DNA of 42,069 nucleotides from an uncultured Lachnospiraceae bacterium. GTDB lineage: Bacteria > Bacillota > Clostridia > Lachnospirales > Lachnospiraceae. The notes under the pieces were generated by a model. It searched no databases. It saw only the letters and a program-made list of their open reading frames with translations, and was not told where the DNA came from. The position numbers and the translations under genes are program-made. Shown in pieces: positions 33,461-41,850 of the stretch; within the stretch, counting starts at the first letter, position 1, and each line of letters opens with the position of its first letter. The stretch lies in assembly GCA_947599905.1 (NCBI GenBank), contig CANQFR010000005.1, positions 1 through 42,069 on the forward strand. The letters are read 5' to 3'.

Positions 33461-35484
33461 TATTTTTTCCTCGGCTGTTTATATAATTTAATCTGGTTTA
33501 CTATATCCAGGCATCTGTTCCAAACCTGCAGAACAAACACCGCCAGCAAAATCTGCACGCCAATTACAATGATCACATATTTTATCGAATCAGATCTGCC
33601 AACAAACTTAAAAATAAATTCCCCGATTCTTCTTTCCAAAACGGTATGAAGAATCAATACAAATACCGCAGCCTTCCCAATGTATCCAAGTATTACAGAC
33701 AGCAGCGGCAACTCATCCCTGAAGTACACACATAATTTGTATACAGTCATAATACCGGCCAACGCACCGATTATCGTTACTCCGAAGTTCCCGTAATTCC
33801 TGATTGCAAATTCCATACCTCCTTCATATATCATAAACGCCCATATTGAAACCAGGATAAAATACCAGAGATGCAGATCGCTGATTTTTTGAAGTACACT
33901 ATATTTTCTGGATTGCACACCTGCCCAATAGTAGAGCAAACCATAAAAAGCTATGTCCATACTCCACGGAAGCCAGACTCCCTTTTGCCCCATTTTTACT
34001 CCCGCGACAGAACAGGCTATTACCGTCAACAATATATAAGTCTCTTTTTTTATTGCCTTATCCACCAAAAAGTAAAGTATATTAACGGCCAATAACATTG
34101 GAATAAAATAAATCGGGCCCACAGATTCGACATCGGTAAAGTATCTTGATGTAAAGGAATTAGCCATTAAATATTTCCTTATAATAAACTGCCAATTTCC
34201 TGATCCGCTTATACAGTTTATTATAAGAATACATGTTGCAGTCAAAACATACGGCAATGCTAAGTTCTTTACCATTTTTCGGATAAAATCTTTCGGGGCC
34301 GAATACTCCTGATAATAAAAACCCGAAAAAAATATGAACGCTGCCGCATGACAGGAATATATGATCTGCCGAAGCGTATCATCAGCAAAATACCCTATTA
34401 ACACAGAACAGATAAATATCCCCTGTGCAGCATCAATCGGCAGACAGCCTTTCCAGTTCTTTCCAAACGCTTCTTTTCTTCCCCCAACCCCAGCCAACCT
34501 TTCAAATAACTTTTTACAGAAAAGTAGAATAATAGTTGTTCCTATCGGAAATAATATTTCAATCAGCACAAACGCTGCAGCCCTGAAGTCTCCCTCCAAT
34601 TGCAACCTATCAAGGATTCTGTCGAAATAATAACCCATGGTTTCCATCTCATACAGATGCATGCACATGATTGTAAGTGAATTTTTCCCTATCCAAGCTA
34701 AAAGCACTTCTCTATATAATTGTTTTGAAAAAAAATAAATCAGAAGGCACCCGGAAAGTCCCACTATCAGGGACAGGATTATATCAGTCGTAAATGCCAG
34801 AACAAAGCCTATGTTTGAATAGCCCTCAAATATACCAAATAAAAAGATTACTTGCGCAATCATATAATGCTGCCATTTTAGTTTCAACAGTATTTGTCGT
34901 TCCCTTATTGCATATCCTATCCATATAAAAAAACTCGCCAGCATACTGGATTGTATGCTAAACGGAAACCATATAAAACGCGCTGAAATATACCCCAAAA
35001 TTGCTATTATGCCTGTACATATCCCTGCGTCACTGATAGTTTTCGTCTTTTGCAATACGATTTGAACAATCAAAAGCGAGAAAAATAACGCTGGTAAAAA
35101 CCATATAGCCCCAATCCGGGTCCCCAACTCCAGGCTCCCGAAAGATGTAATCAAACCAGAAGCAAAGAAACTCCTAAGAAGATCCGTTGCGGTTATGCGT
35201 GCAGCTGATATAAAAGAAACGTCATGGTTAACAATACAATTATTCCAAATATCAGTGACGAGAACCGCCAGACATGTACAAAAATACGGAATCATCAGGC
35301 GTCTAAATTTGCCATTAATATATTCGCGCGTCACCTCTCTCTTCTTCAGTGTATATCCGCTCAGAAGAAAGAACATAACCAAATGAATCCCATTAACAAA
35401 AAACAAATTACTTGTATGTCCTAATATAACCAGTATAATCGCAATTCCTTTTGCATTATCAATCCATTTCTCTCGCGTTCGCAT
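33460..35484 (-). CDS. Double acyltransferase-3 membrane protein
   Basis: A 674-residue protein formed of two acyltransferase-3-like membrane domains in tandem. The first (about 1-320) has the family signature WIDNAKGIAIILVILGHTS, with the catalytic-type His. The second (about 330-670) starts PIDAAQGIFICSVLIGYFAD, in which the GH pair is lost. It later has AAFIFFSGFYYQE, like the matching HLVMFFLLSGYT of the first. About 20 helices are predicted. Single-domain relatives O-acetylate surface sugars. The second half may be regulatory or structural. It is AT-rich. Stop and start overlap with the GT2 gene. Confidence 0.8.
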   Translation of the reverse strand: MRTREKWIDNAKGIAIILVILGHTSNLFFVNGIHLVMFFLLSGYTLKKREVTREYINGKFRRLMIPYFCTCLAVLVTDIWNNCIVNHDVSFISAARITATDLLRSFFASGLITSFGSLELGTRIGAIWFLPALFFSLLIVQIVLQKTKTISDAGICTGIIAILGYISARFIWFPFSIQSSMLASFFIWIGYAIRERQILLKLKWQHYMIAQVIFLFGIFEGYSNIGFVLAFTTDIILSLIVGLSGCLLIYFFSKQLYREVLLAWIGKNSLTIMCMHLYEMETMGYYFDRILDRLQLEGDFRAAAFVLIEILFPIGTTIILLFCKKLFERLAGVGGRKEAFGKNWKGCLPIDAAQGIFICSVLIGYFADDTLRQIIYSCHAAAFIFFSGFYYQEYSAPKDFIRKMVKNLALPYVLTATCILIINCISGSGNWQFIIRKYLMANSFTSRYFTDVESVGPIYFIPMLLAVNILYFLVDKAIKKETYILLTVIACSVAGVKMGQKGVWLPWSMDIAFYGLLYYWAGVQSRKYSVLQKISDLHLWYFILVSIWAFMIYEGGMEFAIRNYGNFGVTIIGALAGIMTVYKLCVYFRDELPLLSVILGYIGKAAVFVLILHTVLERRIGEFIFKFVGRSDSIKYVIIVIGVQILLAVFVLQVWNRCLDIVNQIKLYKQPRKK

Positions 35485-35507
35485 TTGTTACCACTTCCTC
35501 TTTCTGA

Positions 35508-37328
35508 CTATATTCCCAAATACTTCCTCCAGAATTCTTCTGACGTTATAGTCTTACCGGCTTTTCTATATCGATCCACAATGTCCTTCCGCCGTAAACT
35601 GTAGCACAGGAAATCCCTATAGTACCGTCGTTGGAGTTCCCTGAACCTCTTTCTGTCGATCTCACAGACACACCCGGTCTGCTGGACCGGGTTCACAGCC
35701 ACGCAGATCCTCTTCATCGCCATTTTCGACGGCCTATATTCGAAATCGAACGGGATGGCCACCGGCTTCCTGCCCAGCAGCCTCTCCGGCCAGAATCTGT
35801 GCCCGTTGTAGGTAATACGGTACAGCCATTTTTTTAGGAAACCCCGCCGGCTGTCCCAATAAGGGTCTTCATATATATTCGCGCCCATGCTTTCCAGTTG
35901 CTCCAGCGGCTGCAACTTAAGGTTTAGCTTTCCGTTTTCTTTTATGATCTCTTCTCCCCTGTCCTGCATAATAAAAGCAGGCCCCCTCATATAGTCTTCG
36001 AAAGCCTTCAGCGAAAGTTCAGCTGCTCCATAGTTATGCCTCAGGATATTATCCCGATACAGTTTTTTAATACGGCGCGCCAAATTTACTTTCGGCAGAA
36101 TCCCTGATGCCGCCTGGGCAATCAGCAAGTTCCTGCATTCCTGATAAATATTCATGGAAGCGCTGTATTTCCCGTAAAATCCCATATGCCAGATACCGAT
36201 ACCGTTCATTGTCATAATATCGGCCTTACACCTCAATGAATATTCGACATCATCCCCGCGGATGAACAACGGCAGCGGGAGGCCGTTTTTCTCAATAATT
36301 TTCATCGGGATACAGCAATACCACCATGCTTGGTATTTGTTGCTTCCATAATATGTTTTTTCATTGCGCAGGTTATCAGACAATTCTAAATGGTTAAATC
36401 TTGGTTTCAACGGGATAAATGAGCCGATATCATCGACCATCCCGCTATCCTCATGCTGGATATTTTTTTCCTCCATTATCAGCATTGCTCCGCCGACAAA
36501 GCTGTTACTGTATTTTTCCTTCACATTTTTCAATAATACATATGTCCTGTAGATGCTTTCCGGCAGAATCATGACGTCATCGTCCATCAGCAATACATGA
36601 GTTGCATTCGGTATCTGATGGCGGCATTCGATCATCCCCCTGGCATATCCCCCGGCCCCTCCGACGTTTTTATTCGGATGATAATATATCCTGTTATCAT
36701 CGGGAAAATCCTCACGTTTCAAGGTTCTTCCATTATCAACAATGTGGATATTAAAATGTCTGCTGATCTCTTCATCCAGATCCAGAATTCCTTCTTTCAG
36801 GCGCTGGATGTTTTTAATGATGAATTCTTCTTTCCAGCATGTTGTCGTCGATAACGCCAGTTCTACATCCTTTACATTTTCTGCCTCGAATACGCCTTCA
36901 TAATACCCGCCGAGTATTTCCAGTTCACTGAAGGCACTAATCTCAAACCCAAGTATCTGCTCCTGATTCTCAGGGTATTCAACGCATACTATATCCTTCC
37001 CATCTGAAACAATATGCCTTTTCCCTAATACCTTTCTGGCTGGTATACCATTAACCAGACTATATCCGCAAAGTGTAATTTCAAAATCTCCCTCTGCCAT
37101 CAGGTTTAGCAAAATCTGATTTATAGTCGTGTATAGACGCCATTTTCCATAAGAGACTCCGTTAAAATACGTGCAAAACTCGACGGTTCCATATTTGTTT
37201 AAACACAAGATTCCCTTTTTCCCGCCTTCCATTACTATTCCGCCATGTCGATAGAATAATTCCCTGTAATTGAACAGCGCATCGTCATCGGGAAATATAA
37301 TGTGTTGGATAATCTGCTTCATTTTCAT
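35508..37328 (-). CDS. Galactofuranosyltransferase GlfT2-like glycosyltransferase
   Basis: A 606-residue GT2 enzyme with the GlfT2 arrangement: an N-terminal beta-rich domain (about 1-160), the GT-A fold with VDNGRT, NKNVGGAGGYARG, the metal motif LLMDDDVMI (249-251), AWWYCCIP, and FIRGDDVEYSLRC with the likely base Asp359/360. A helical C-terminus follows. GlfT2 of mycobacteria builds galactan from UDP-galactofuranose. Bacterial relatives in Firmicutes add Galf to surface glycans. No UDP-galactopyranose mutase (glf) is in the window. It lies between the acyltransferase gene and the ABC exporter gene. Confidence 0.85.
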   Translation of the reverse strand: MKMKQIIQHIIFPDDDALFNYRELFYRHGGIVMEGGKKGILCLNKYGTVEFCTYFNGVSYGKWRLYTTINQILLNLMAEGDFEITLCGYSLVNGIPARKVLGKRHIVSDGKDIVCVEYPENQEQILGFEISAFSELEILGGYYEGVFEAENVKDVELALSTTTCWKEEFIIKNIQRLKEGILDLDEEISRHFNIHIVDNGRTLKREDFPDDNRIYYHPNKNVGGAGGYARGMIECRHQIPNATHVLLMDDDVMILPESIYRTYVLLKNVKEKYSNSFVGGAMLIMEEKNIQHEDSGMVDDIGSFIPLKPRFNHLELSDNLRNEKTYYGSNKYQAWWYCCIPMKIIEKNGLPLPLFIRGDDVEYSLRCKADIMTMNGIGIWHMGFYGKYSASMNIYQECRNLLIAQAASGILPKVNLARRIKKLYRDNILRHNYGAAELSLKAFEDYMRGPAFIMQDRGEEIIKENGKLNLKLQPLEQLESMGANIYEDPYWDSRRGFLKKWLYRITYNGHRFWPERLLGRKPVAIPFDFEYRPSKMAMKRICVAVNPVQQTGCVCEIDRKRFRELQRRYYRDFLCYSLRRKDIVDRYRKAGKTITSEEFWRKYLGI

Positions 37329-37382
37329 GAACCACCTTTCCGTTATAAAAGCTGTATTATTTGCATTCCCGGCCTACCTTTT

Positions 37383-38132
37383 TTACTGCAGCCCGCGGAT
37401 ATACGCATCCCCTACTTCGCCCACATCCCCCGCCATCCTTACAACTCCCTTATCCAGCCAAAGCGCATGGTCGCAGACACATCTGACAGAGTCGATCGAA
37501 TGGGAAACATATAATAACGTCGTCCCTCTATCCCGCATCTCCCCCATCCTTCTCTCACATTTCTGCTGGAACGCGTAATCCCCCACCGCCAGCACCTCGT
37601 CGCAGATCAGGATGTCCGGACGCACCACCGTGGCGATCGCGAAACCCAGACGCGCCGCCATACCGGAAGAGTAATTCTTGATCGGCATGTCCAGGAAATC
37701 CCACAGCTCCGCGAAATCAACGATCTCATCGAAATGCTCCTGCATGAACGCCCTGTTGTATCCCAGCACCGCCCCATTCAGGAAGATGTTCTCCCTTGCC
37801 GTCAAGTCCCCGTCAAAACCAGCCCCCAGCTCGATCAGCGGGGCTATGGACCCGTTGATCCGGACACTCCCCCTATAAGGCTTCAGGATCCCGCAGACCA
37901 ATTTAAGGAGCGTCGACTTGCCGGAGCCATTGGTCCCGATGATTCCCCATGCTTCACCCTTTTTTACTTCCAGGCTGACGTCCCTTAACGCCAGAAATTC
38001 CTTGAACATCAGTTCCCTGCGTATCAGCTTCACAAAGTATTCCTTAAGGTTATCAATACGCTCCGACGCCATATTAAAGCGCACAACCGCATGTTCCACA
38101 CGTACCGCAAATCCATCATCCATGTCCGTCAC
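37383..38132 (-). CDS. Polysaccharide ABC exporter ATP-binding protein (Wzt/TagH type)
   Basis: A 249-residue ATPase: Walker A GTNGSGKST, signature SSGMAARLGFAIA, Walker B ILICDEVLAVGD, switch His in YVSHS. The AVVRFNMASERIDNLKEYFV start is typical of the Wzt/TagH exporter group. It lacks the C-terminal carbohydrate-binding domain found in many Wzt proteins, so chain-end recognition is not expected. With the permease 10 nt upstream it moves a lipid-linked glycan across the membrane. Confidence 0.93.
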   Translation of the reverse strand: MTDMDDGFAVRVEHAVVRFNMASERIDNLKEYFVKLIRRELMFKEFLALRDVSLEVKKGEAWGIIGTNGSGKSTLLKLVCGILKPYRGSVRINGSIAPLIELGAGFDGDLTARENIFLNGAVLGYNRAFMQEHFDEIVDFAELWDFLDMPIKNYSSGMAARLGFAIATVVRPDILICDEVLAVGDYAFQQKCERRMGEMRDRGTTLLYVSHSIDSVRCVCDHALWLDKGVVRMAGDVGEVGDAYIRGLQ

Positions 38133-38142
38133 CCGCTTTTTA

Positions 38143-38955
38143 CTAGATATACAGGATAAACTGGTCCTGCGTTTTAAGGAACGTAACGCTGCCTGCCGAA
38201 AGCATGATAAATGCCATCACAAACCCGTAGAAAACCAGCCGGGGATCCGGAAACATCCCTTCCAGCACGATCCCTCGGAACTGGGTCACATAGGCATATA
38301 GCGGATTAAAATGTTTAATGAGCCACTGCAGACGGATCGGCAGCTGGTCGATCGGATAAAAGATGGGGGTCGCGTACATCCACGCCGTCAAAAAGGCGCT
38401 GTAAATGTACTGGATATCCCGGAAGAACACCGTCCCGCTCGCCAGAAACAGTCCCAGTCCAAGGGCGAAAAAATACACCTGTACCAGAATTACCGGTATA
38501 AACAGCATGTTCCAGGTGAACCGGGCATGGCAGAACAAAAACACTATGGCCATGGCGCCCAGGGCGAACAGCATGTTGACACACGAACTGCTAACCCTCG
38601 ACAGGGTAAAAATATATTTCGGCACATATATCTTCTTCATCAGCGCCGCGTTCCCAGTGATCGACCACATGGCCTGGCTGGTAGACTCGGACACGAAATT
38701 GAAGATCGTCTGCCCGATGATCAGATATACCGGGTAATTCTCGATCGAGAATCGAAACATGTTGGAAAACACCAGCACCATGATCCCCATGATCATCAGT
38801 GGATTTAGGATACTCCAGAGGTAGCCCAAAAAGCTCCTTCGGTACTTAAGCTTGATGTCTTTGATAACCAACTGCCCAAACAGCGGCAGGTAACGCTTGA
38901 ATATATCGATCCGGGCTTTCATTTTTATCATGCTTTCTTCAGATACTCCTTCCAT
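38143..38955 (-). CDS. Polysaccharide ABC exporter permease (Wzm/TagG type)
   Basis: A 270-residue ABC-2 type permease with six helices and the family motif KLKYRRSFLGYLWSILNPL near residue 40. The re-entrant and C-terminal segments MYATPIFYPIDQLP and NPLYAYVTQFR are characteristic. It pairs with the ATPase at 37383. The ATG at 38955 is upstream of a second possible start (MIKMKARIDIF). Confidence 0.93.
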   Translation of the reverse strand: MEGVSEESMIKMKARIDIFKRYLPLFGQLVIKDIKLKYRRSFLGYLWSILNPLMIMGIMVLVFSNMFRFSIENYPVYLIIGQTIFNFVSESTSQAMWSITGNAALMKKIYVPKYIFTLSRVSSSCVNMLFALGAMAIVFLFCHARFTWNMLFIPVILVQVYFFALGLGLFLASGTVFFRDIQYIYSAFLTAWMYATPIFYPIDQLPIRLQWLIKHFNPLYAYVTQFRGIVLEGMFPDPRLVFYGFVMAFIMLSAGSVTFLKTQDQFILYI

Positions 38956-38961
38956 GCCTGT

Positions 38962-40395
38962 TCATCTGTCAGTGGTTTCCTTTAACGCCGGGTCTTCCCA
39001 GACCCCCTCCTCGAAACCGTCCGTCGATTCCTTCATGAACAGAACCTTGGGCGTCATGAAGATCAGTTTCATGTCCAGAAAGAATGAATAATTGCGAATA
39101 TAGGTCAGGTCCAGCTTCAGCTTGTCATAGCTGGTCGTACAGTACCTTCCATGGACCTGCGCGTAACCGGTCAGCCCGGCCTTCACCTTCAGCCGGTATT
39201 CAAACTCCGGGATATTCTTCGTAATGATCCGAGCCAGCTCCGGTCTCTCCGGTCTGGGACCCACCAGGCTCATGTCGCCCTTCAGGATGTTCAGCAGCTG
39301 GGGAAGTTCGTCCAGGCGGAGGGCACGCAGGAAACGCCCCACCGGCAGGATCCTCGGATCCTTCTCCCCCGCCTTGACCGGCCCGGTCAGCTTCTCCGCG
39401 TCCACCACCATCGTCCGAAATTTATAAATTTTGAAAACCTTCCCGCCTCTGGTCAGGCGGGCCTGGGTATAGAAGACCGGCCCCCCGTCCGTACATTTGA
39501 TTGCGAACCCGGCCAGCAAAAACAGCGGGCTTGTAATAACAAGGAGCAGCGCCGTGATAACGATGTCTTCCAGCCGCTTAAAAAACAGCTGATCCCACGC
39601 CAGTCCGTCATTATTCCTGGAAAGGTACAGCGGGGAATCGAATATGTCCAATTCCGTGGAGCTGCGGAGCAGGATGTCGCTGATCTTCGGGACCGTGTAG
39701 CTGCGGATGTTTTCCCCAAAACACAGCTTTTCCAGCCGGTTCCTGAACTGGGACGGGATATCCCCGATGATGATACCGTCATACAGCGCCGCACGTTCCA
39801 TGATCCGGGGGATCCCTTCTTCCATGGATATCCGTTCCGCGATTTCATACTTGTCCTCCCTTGTTCCAATGCGGTTCATCAGATTTGACATCGGACGCTC
39901 CCCGTATACAAGAAGCAGCCTCTTCCTTGGAAAAAGGAACAGGTACACCTTCTTAAAAGCCAGCGCCCAGAGCATAACAAGAAAAAACTCCGCAACCGTC
40001 ATGATAATCAGGGCTGCGGGGTTATGGATCCTCTTATCGAACAAGACGACCTGAACATAAAAAAAGGCGTTAACACAGACCAGAGAGATCATGTGGGAAT
40101 AAACCAGCGTCCAGTACCGGTAGATACCAACCTTCAGCCCTCCGTACATCTGGTGGAAAAACAGCAGAAGTACCAGATACTCTCCGGCCGTCAGCCAGTT
40201 GCCACGCCTCCAGAAAATCGACTGGTTTACATTATAGTAGTTTATCCATACATAATAAAAAATGGTCAGTTCCAATGCCACAGCGGCGGCGGAACCGAGG
40301 AATTTCACGATCCGCTTGTACTGCTCGAACTGGCCGTTTGATCTTTGTTTATTCATCATTGATTGTTTCTTACATAATTTATCTCTTATTGTCAT
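38962..40395 (-). CDS. Polyprenyl-phosphate sugar-1-phosphate transferase (initiating enzyme)
   Basis: A 477-residue WbaP/ExoY-like protein. It has four N-terminal helices (about residues 30-170), a Rossmann-like middle and the C-terminal PF02397 sugar transferase domain: FKIYKFRTMVVDAEKL, LRALRLDELPQLLNILKGD, SLVGPRPERPE, KVKAGLTGYAQVHGR. It transfers a sugar phosphate (typically Gal or Glc) to undecaprenyl phosphate and starts the glycan. It is the promoter-proximal gene of the minus-strand cluster. The start is uncertain: the ATG at 40395 has a weak ribosome binding site, and MMNKQRSNG about 12 codons later is an alternative. Confidence 0.9.
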   Translation of the reverse strand: MTIRDKLCKKQSMMNKQRSNGQFEQYKRIVKFLGSAAAVALELTIFYYVWINYYNVNQSIFWRRGNWLTAGEYLVLLLFFHQMYGGLKVGIYRYWTLVYSHMISLVCVNAFFYVQVVLFDKRIHNPAALIIMTVAEFFLVMLWALAFKKVYLFLFPRKRLLLVYGERPMSNLMNRIGTREDKYEIAERISMEEGIPRIMERAALYDGIIIGDIPSQFRNRLEKLCFGENIRSYTVPKISDILLRSSTELDIFDSPLYLSRNNDGLAWDQLFFKRLEDIVITALLLVITSPLFLLAGFAIKCTDGGPVFYTQARLTRGGKVFKIYKFRTMVVDAEKLTGPVKAGEKDPRILPVGRFLRALRLDELPQLLNILKGDMSLVGPRPERPELARIITKNIPEFEYRLKVKAGLTGYAQVHGRYCTTSYDKLKLDLTYIRNYSFFLDMKLIFMTPKVLFMKESTDGFEEGVWEDPALKETTDR

Positions 40396-40413
40396 TAATC
40401 GGTTTCCAAAACT

Positions 40414-40482
40414 GGTTCTTCTCCAAAACTTGGTGATTCTTCTCCATTTTCTGGTGTTTCACCAACTTTTTGAGGAGGGTCC
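40414..40482 (+). repeat. 69-bp palindrome with ISL3-like ends, right flank of the polysaccharide cluster
   Basis: A near copy of 27942-28009, in the same orientation: GGTTCTTCTCCAAAACTTGG at the start, CACCAACTTTTTGAGGAGGG near the end. It lies between the first gene of the cluster and the stop of the gene at 40486, and its minus-strand reading could serve as terminator of that gene. Confidence 0.75.
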
Positions 40483-40485
40483 TCA

Positions 40486-41262
40486 TTATTTCGGCTCACT
40501 TACGTGCCAGATTCCAAACCAGATAGCCATATCTCCCAGTTGACATTCCACAGGAACCGGCTTAATAGCGGTGTCATTCAATATATCAATGACCTGCCTT
40601 CTGAAAGTCTCTTTATCTTCCGAATCCATTTTCTTTTTCCAGAATCCGTACCCCAGCAAAAATAAAGCGTCTGAGCCCTTCCCTTTTATCCTTTTCACTT
40701 CAAATCGCTCTGTTTTCAAAAAATGGGCCAGATAGGCTATCTGCTCCACGCTGCAACCTTCTTCAGCAGCGATCTGCAGACCAGCTACATCATACTGAGA
40801 TGCATACTCCGGGTTCAATGGATATTTAACCATTTGGGGTAAATATACCCAGATCGGGCGGGATGATACTTCCTTCCGTCTCCTGTTCTCACGGGCGATT
40901 CTCTCTGCAGTTAATAGTGTTTCCTCATACTGAAATGCATTAAAACGCTTAAACACAGATGCATCTGATTCCGAATCATCCACAGATATTTCTACGGTTC
41001 CATCAAGATATACCCTGTAAGCAGGCTCGCTGCATCGCTCCCACACAATTCCATCTGCAAGCAGAAACAAGACTGTATCCTGTTGTGTATAGTCTGCTGT
41101 GTTACAGACTGCTTTTTCAAGTTCATCTGCTGAGAGTTGACTGCGTTTCCATAGCTGACTCTCATATTCAACGATCAGATCTTCCTTTCCCTCAGCAGAT
41201 ATCATGAATGCCGAATGTAGCTTGTCTGATTCTGTTGTTTTTATGACGCTGGCAGATAACAT
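40486..41262 (-). CDS. Hypothetical protein
   Basis: A 258-residue soluble protein that I do not recognise. It has no signal peptide or membrane segment. Residues 20-70 alternate strand and helix (LIVEYESQLWKRSQLS), and the segment FNAFQYEETLLTAERIARENR is helical and charged. The second half has YDVAGLQIAAEEGCSVEQIAYLAHFL. GAGAGAAGGAAA precedes the ATG. Base composition is lower in GC than the core genome. It lies between the polysaccharide cluster and the ISL3-like elements, so it may have been acquired with either. Confidence 0.7.
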   Translation of the reverse strand: MLSASVIKTTESDKLHSAFMISAEGKEDLIVEYESQLWKRSQLSADELEKAVCNTADYTQQDTVLFLLADGIVWERCSEPAYRVYLDGTVEISVDDSESDASVFKRFNAFQYEETLLTAERIARENRRRKEVSSRPIWVYLPQMVKYPLNPEYASQYDVAGLQIAAEEGCSVEQIAYLAHFLKTERFEVKRIKGKGSDALFLLGYGFWKKKMDSEDKETFRRQVIDILNDTAIKPVPVECQLGDMAIWFGIWHVSEPK

Positions 41263-41315
41263 TTTCCTTCTCTCCTCTTACTATGACATGCAATTCCAGC
41301 TTCTCCAGTTTTCTT

Positions 41316-41789
41316 GGTTCTTCTCCAAAACTTGGTGATTCTTCTCCATTTCCCGGTGTTTCACCAACTTTCTTAGAAGATCTTCTCTGTTCTTGGGGGA
41401 TGCACAAAAGCTTCTCTGTTTCCTGGTGTTTCTTTGACAATCCCCTCATTTTTTAATAGAGCTTTTCCGTTTTGTGGTGTTTCCATCTGTTAGTGATCTT
41501 TTCAGCCATAACTGCTAACTTTCTGTTATTATCTTATTGGTCAAACAAAAATAACACAAAGGAGGATAACAGTTATGGCCACAAAGATCACTAACAAACT
41601 CATTTCTCTTCCTCAGGATGTCTCCATCGACCGCGTCATGGATCATCCCCATTCCATGGAGATCTTCATCTCCTGTCCTGACTCGGATCGGCTCTGCCCG
41701 GTCTGCGGCTCCCGCGACTGCGTCATCAAGGACTCCGGTCGCTCCCTTACCGTCCGCCATGTCTCCGTCGCCGGTAAGGGCTCTTTCCT
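41316..41789 (+). mobile_element. ISL3-like insertion sequence copy 1, left part, interrupted
   Basis: It starts GGTTCTTCTCCAAAACTTGG, a plausible ISL3-type inverted repeat, followed by about 260 nt of leader and a transposase start at 41575. At 41790 the same left-end sequence starts again, so a second element inserted into the transposase gene. The offset between the two copies is 474 nt. The right part of this copy is outside the window. Confidence 0.7.
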
Positions 41790-41850
41790 GGTTCTTCTCC
41801 AAAACTTGGTGATTCTTCTCCATTTCCCGGTGTTTCACCAACTTTCATAG
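41575..41850 (+). pseudogene. ISL3 family transposase, N-terminal fragment
   Basis: Residues 1-71 are the start of an ISL3-family transposase: ITNKLISLPQDVSIDRV and the zinc-finger-like CPVCGSRDCVIKDSGR. The frame then runs into the left end of the next IS copy at 41790 and stops after 20 unrelated residues. AAAGGAGG lies before the ATG. It is not functional as it stands. Confidence 0.8.
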
